Shown here piece by piece: positions 63,194 through 64,000 of a DNA stretch of 64,000 bases. The position numbers were made by a program, and so were the translations under genes. Position 1 is the stretch's first letter. The number at the start of each line of letters is the position of its first letter. The notes below the pieces were generated by a model. The model searched no databases. It had not been told where the DNA came from and saw only the letters and a list, made by a program, of their open reading frames with translations. The stretch covers positions 744,001 to 808,000 of the forward strand of contig OZ025784.1 of the NCBI GenBank assembly GCA_964019425.1, given 5' to 3'. The stretch comes from Flectonema sp. DT1601 (Eukaryota > Euglenozoa > Diplonemea > Diplonemida > Diplonemidae).

Positions 63194-63805
63194 GAACATG
63201 CCTCCGGAGAACCGACAGACACCCCCGCCAAGGAAGACCGCGATACCTTCGAAGAACCAGTAGGCATCCTCACCAAAGGCGAGCGTGAACTGTCCAGCCC
63301 TTCATCGCAGCCGGAAGAACACAACACGGAGATCCACACACCCCCTATAGCCAGAACACTAATTCTCGATAGCCCTAACAACTCTACAGAAGAACCGACG
63401 CCGAAGACCAGAAGAGCTAGGAGCAGCCCACCCCGGACAGGGACAAGCGGTTCCGATGCCTCCACAAACGACGCCGAAGACATCAAACCGACCTGTGACC
63501 ACGCACCACCGATGCAAAAGGGACCAAGGGTCAAATGTGACTTCTGCCGTAGATTGCTACAACGGAAATGGCTCAGGAGCAGATGCACGAAGTGCCAGAT
63601 AACCACCTGCCGCAGGTGCTGGACCGCCGGAGAGAAGAATGCCACCAGAGCCTTGGCTCACCCAGACGGTACGCCAAGACACGGGAGGACGAGGTCGTGC
63701 CCGTCCCCAGCCGAGAAGACAAAGAAAAAGTTATCACCATACAGTTCCGCGGACTCAGAGAAGACCAACCTGAGTCCGGGGAAGAGACTTAAAGACGACT
63801 GCTGA

Positions 63806-64000
63806 GATCTGTGGGTGTACTCACACGTCCCCTCCCCCCTCCTCCCCCCACCCCCCCCCTTTATACCCACCGGAATAGATAATTTCTTTTAAAAGTGTCA
63901 CTGTGAGACCTCAAAGAAAGCCGCACGTCCTCGGCAAAAAGAAGCCTGAGATGCTGACAAAAAGTCGATCTGTTAGTGAAACCTTGCCACTTAGCTTAGC
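63806..64000. other. 3' flank of the cysteine-domain gene with a C-rich tract
   Basis: A pyrimidine tract of C runs lies at 63,829-63,860, followed by TTTATACCCACC. No further gene is recognised up to the window end. The minus strand of the tract has several runs of five to nine guanines. Confidence 0.6.

Larger units (their letters stand above)
60061..63805 (+). pseudogene. Gene with 15-residue acidic repeats and C-terminal six-cysteine domain, split by insertions
   Basis: Coding-like, more GC-rich pieces at 60,061-60,241, 60,762-60,976, 61,551-61,673 and 63,194-63,805 share one style. The first is Lys/Pro/Ser-rich (KKQWSPGSDSQDEPVPLKKP). The next three hold tandem 15-residue units of the type D-x-S-E-E-P-A-D-T-L-T-x-E-E-H. 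The last is Pro/Ser-rich and ends with C-x2-C-x12-C-x2-C-x4-C-x2-C (63,536-63,621; KCDFCRRLL, SRCTKCQITTCRRCW), like the cysteine-rich end of piggyBac-type transposases and other zinc-binding domains. The second piece has an in-frame TAG and a frame change (near 60,858), so it is broken apart from the insertions (D2, a satellite fragment, E). Whether it is a host gene or a transposon gene is undecided. The 5' end is lost at copy D1. Confidence 0.65.

Overview
The window looks like eukaryotic nuclear DNA from a repeat-rich, AT-rich protist or other unplaced lineage. The evidence is very long intronless reading frames, type I membrane proteins with signal peptides, a LINE retrotransposon, TA- and TTAA-type DNA transposons, and no bacterial gene organisation. 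Stop codons are used as in the standard code. The species cannot be named from this sequence. The double-cysteine (W/Y-CC) modules in the host proteins recall secreted proteins of some protists, but that is only an impression.

Region 1 (1-22,675) is a head-to-tail array of three near-identical genes on the minus strand (399-7529, 8526-14636, 15633-22355). Each encodes a huge predicted surface protein: a signal peptide, then 48, 38 or 44 tandem copies of a 34-residue, four-cysteine module that resembles follistatin/FOLN modules, then a shared 732-residue tail with other cysteine-rich modules, one transmembrane helix and a 36-residue cytoplasmic end. The window starts inside the array, so more copies may lie to the left.

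Region 2 (about 22,676-63,193) has about 1 kb of unassigned sequence and then a large nest of transposable elements. Most of it comes from at least eight copies of one LINE family. The only long coding copy has a reverse transcriptase, a CCHC knuckle and a restriction-like endonuclease (R2-type order), followed by an unusual C-terminal coiled-coil region of about 500 residues. The striking feature is a 3' tail of several kilobases: a 38-nt stem-loop, 212-bp repeats, GAGATACC repeats, a 2-3 kb satellite of roughly 90-120-bp units each holding two or three hairpins, and a 400-bp terminal block ending at a constant CGAAATTC. Two blocks that look like giant terminal inverted repeats (33.4-41.7 kb and 46.2-50.6 kb) are better explained by one LINE copy inserted in reverse into another. 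Junctions in known sequence (a 1,396-bp tandem repeat and the LINE itself) support this to within a few bases. Other passengers are a pogo-like element, a 756-bp TIR element hosting a LINE copy, a 2,978-bp TTAA-type element with its own tandem repeats and a tRNA-like stretch, and a 302-bp TA MITE.

Region 3 (60,061-63,805) is a more GC-rich coding sequence with 15-residue acidic repeats and a C-terminal six-cysteine zinc-binding domain, cut into pieces by LINE and satellite insertions. The last 200 bases hold a cytosine-rich tract able to form a G-quadruplex on the minus strand.
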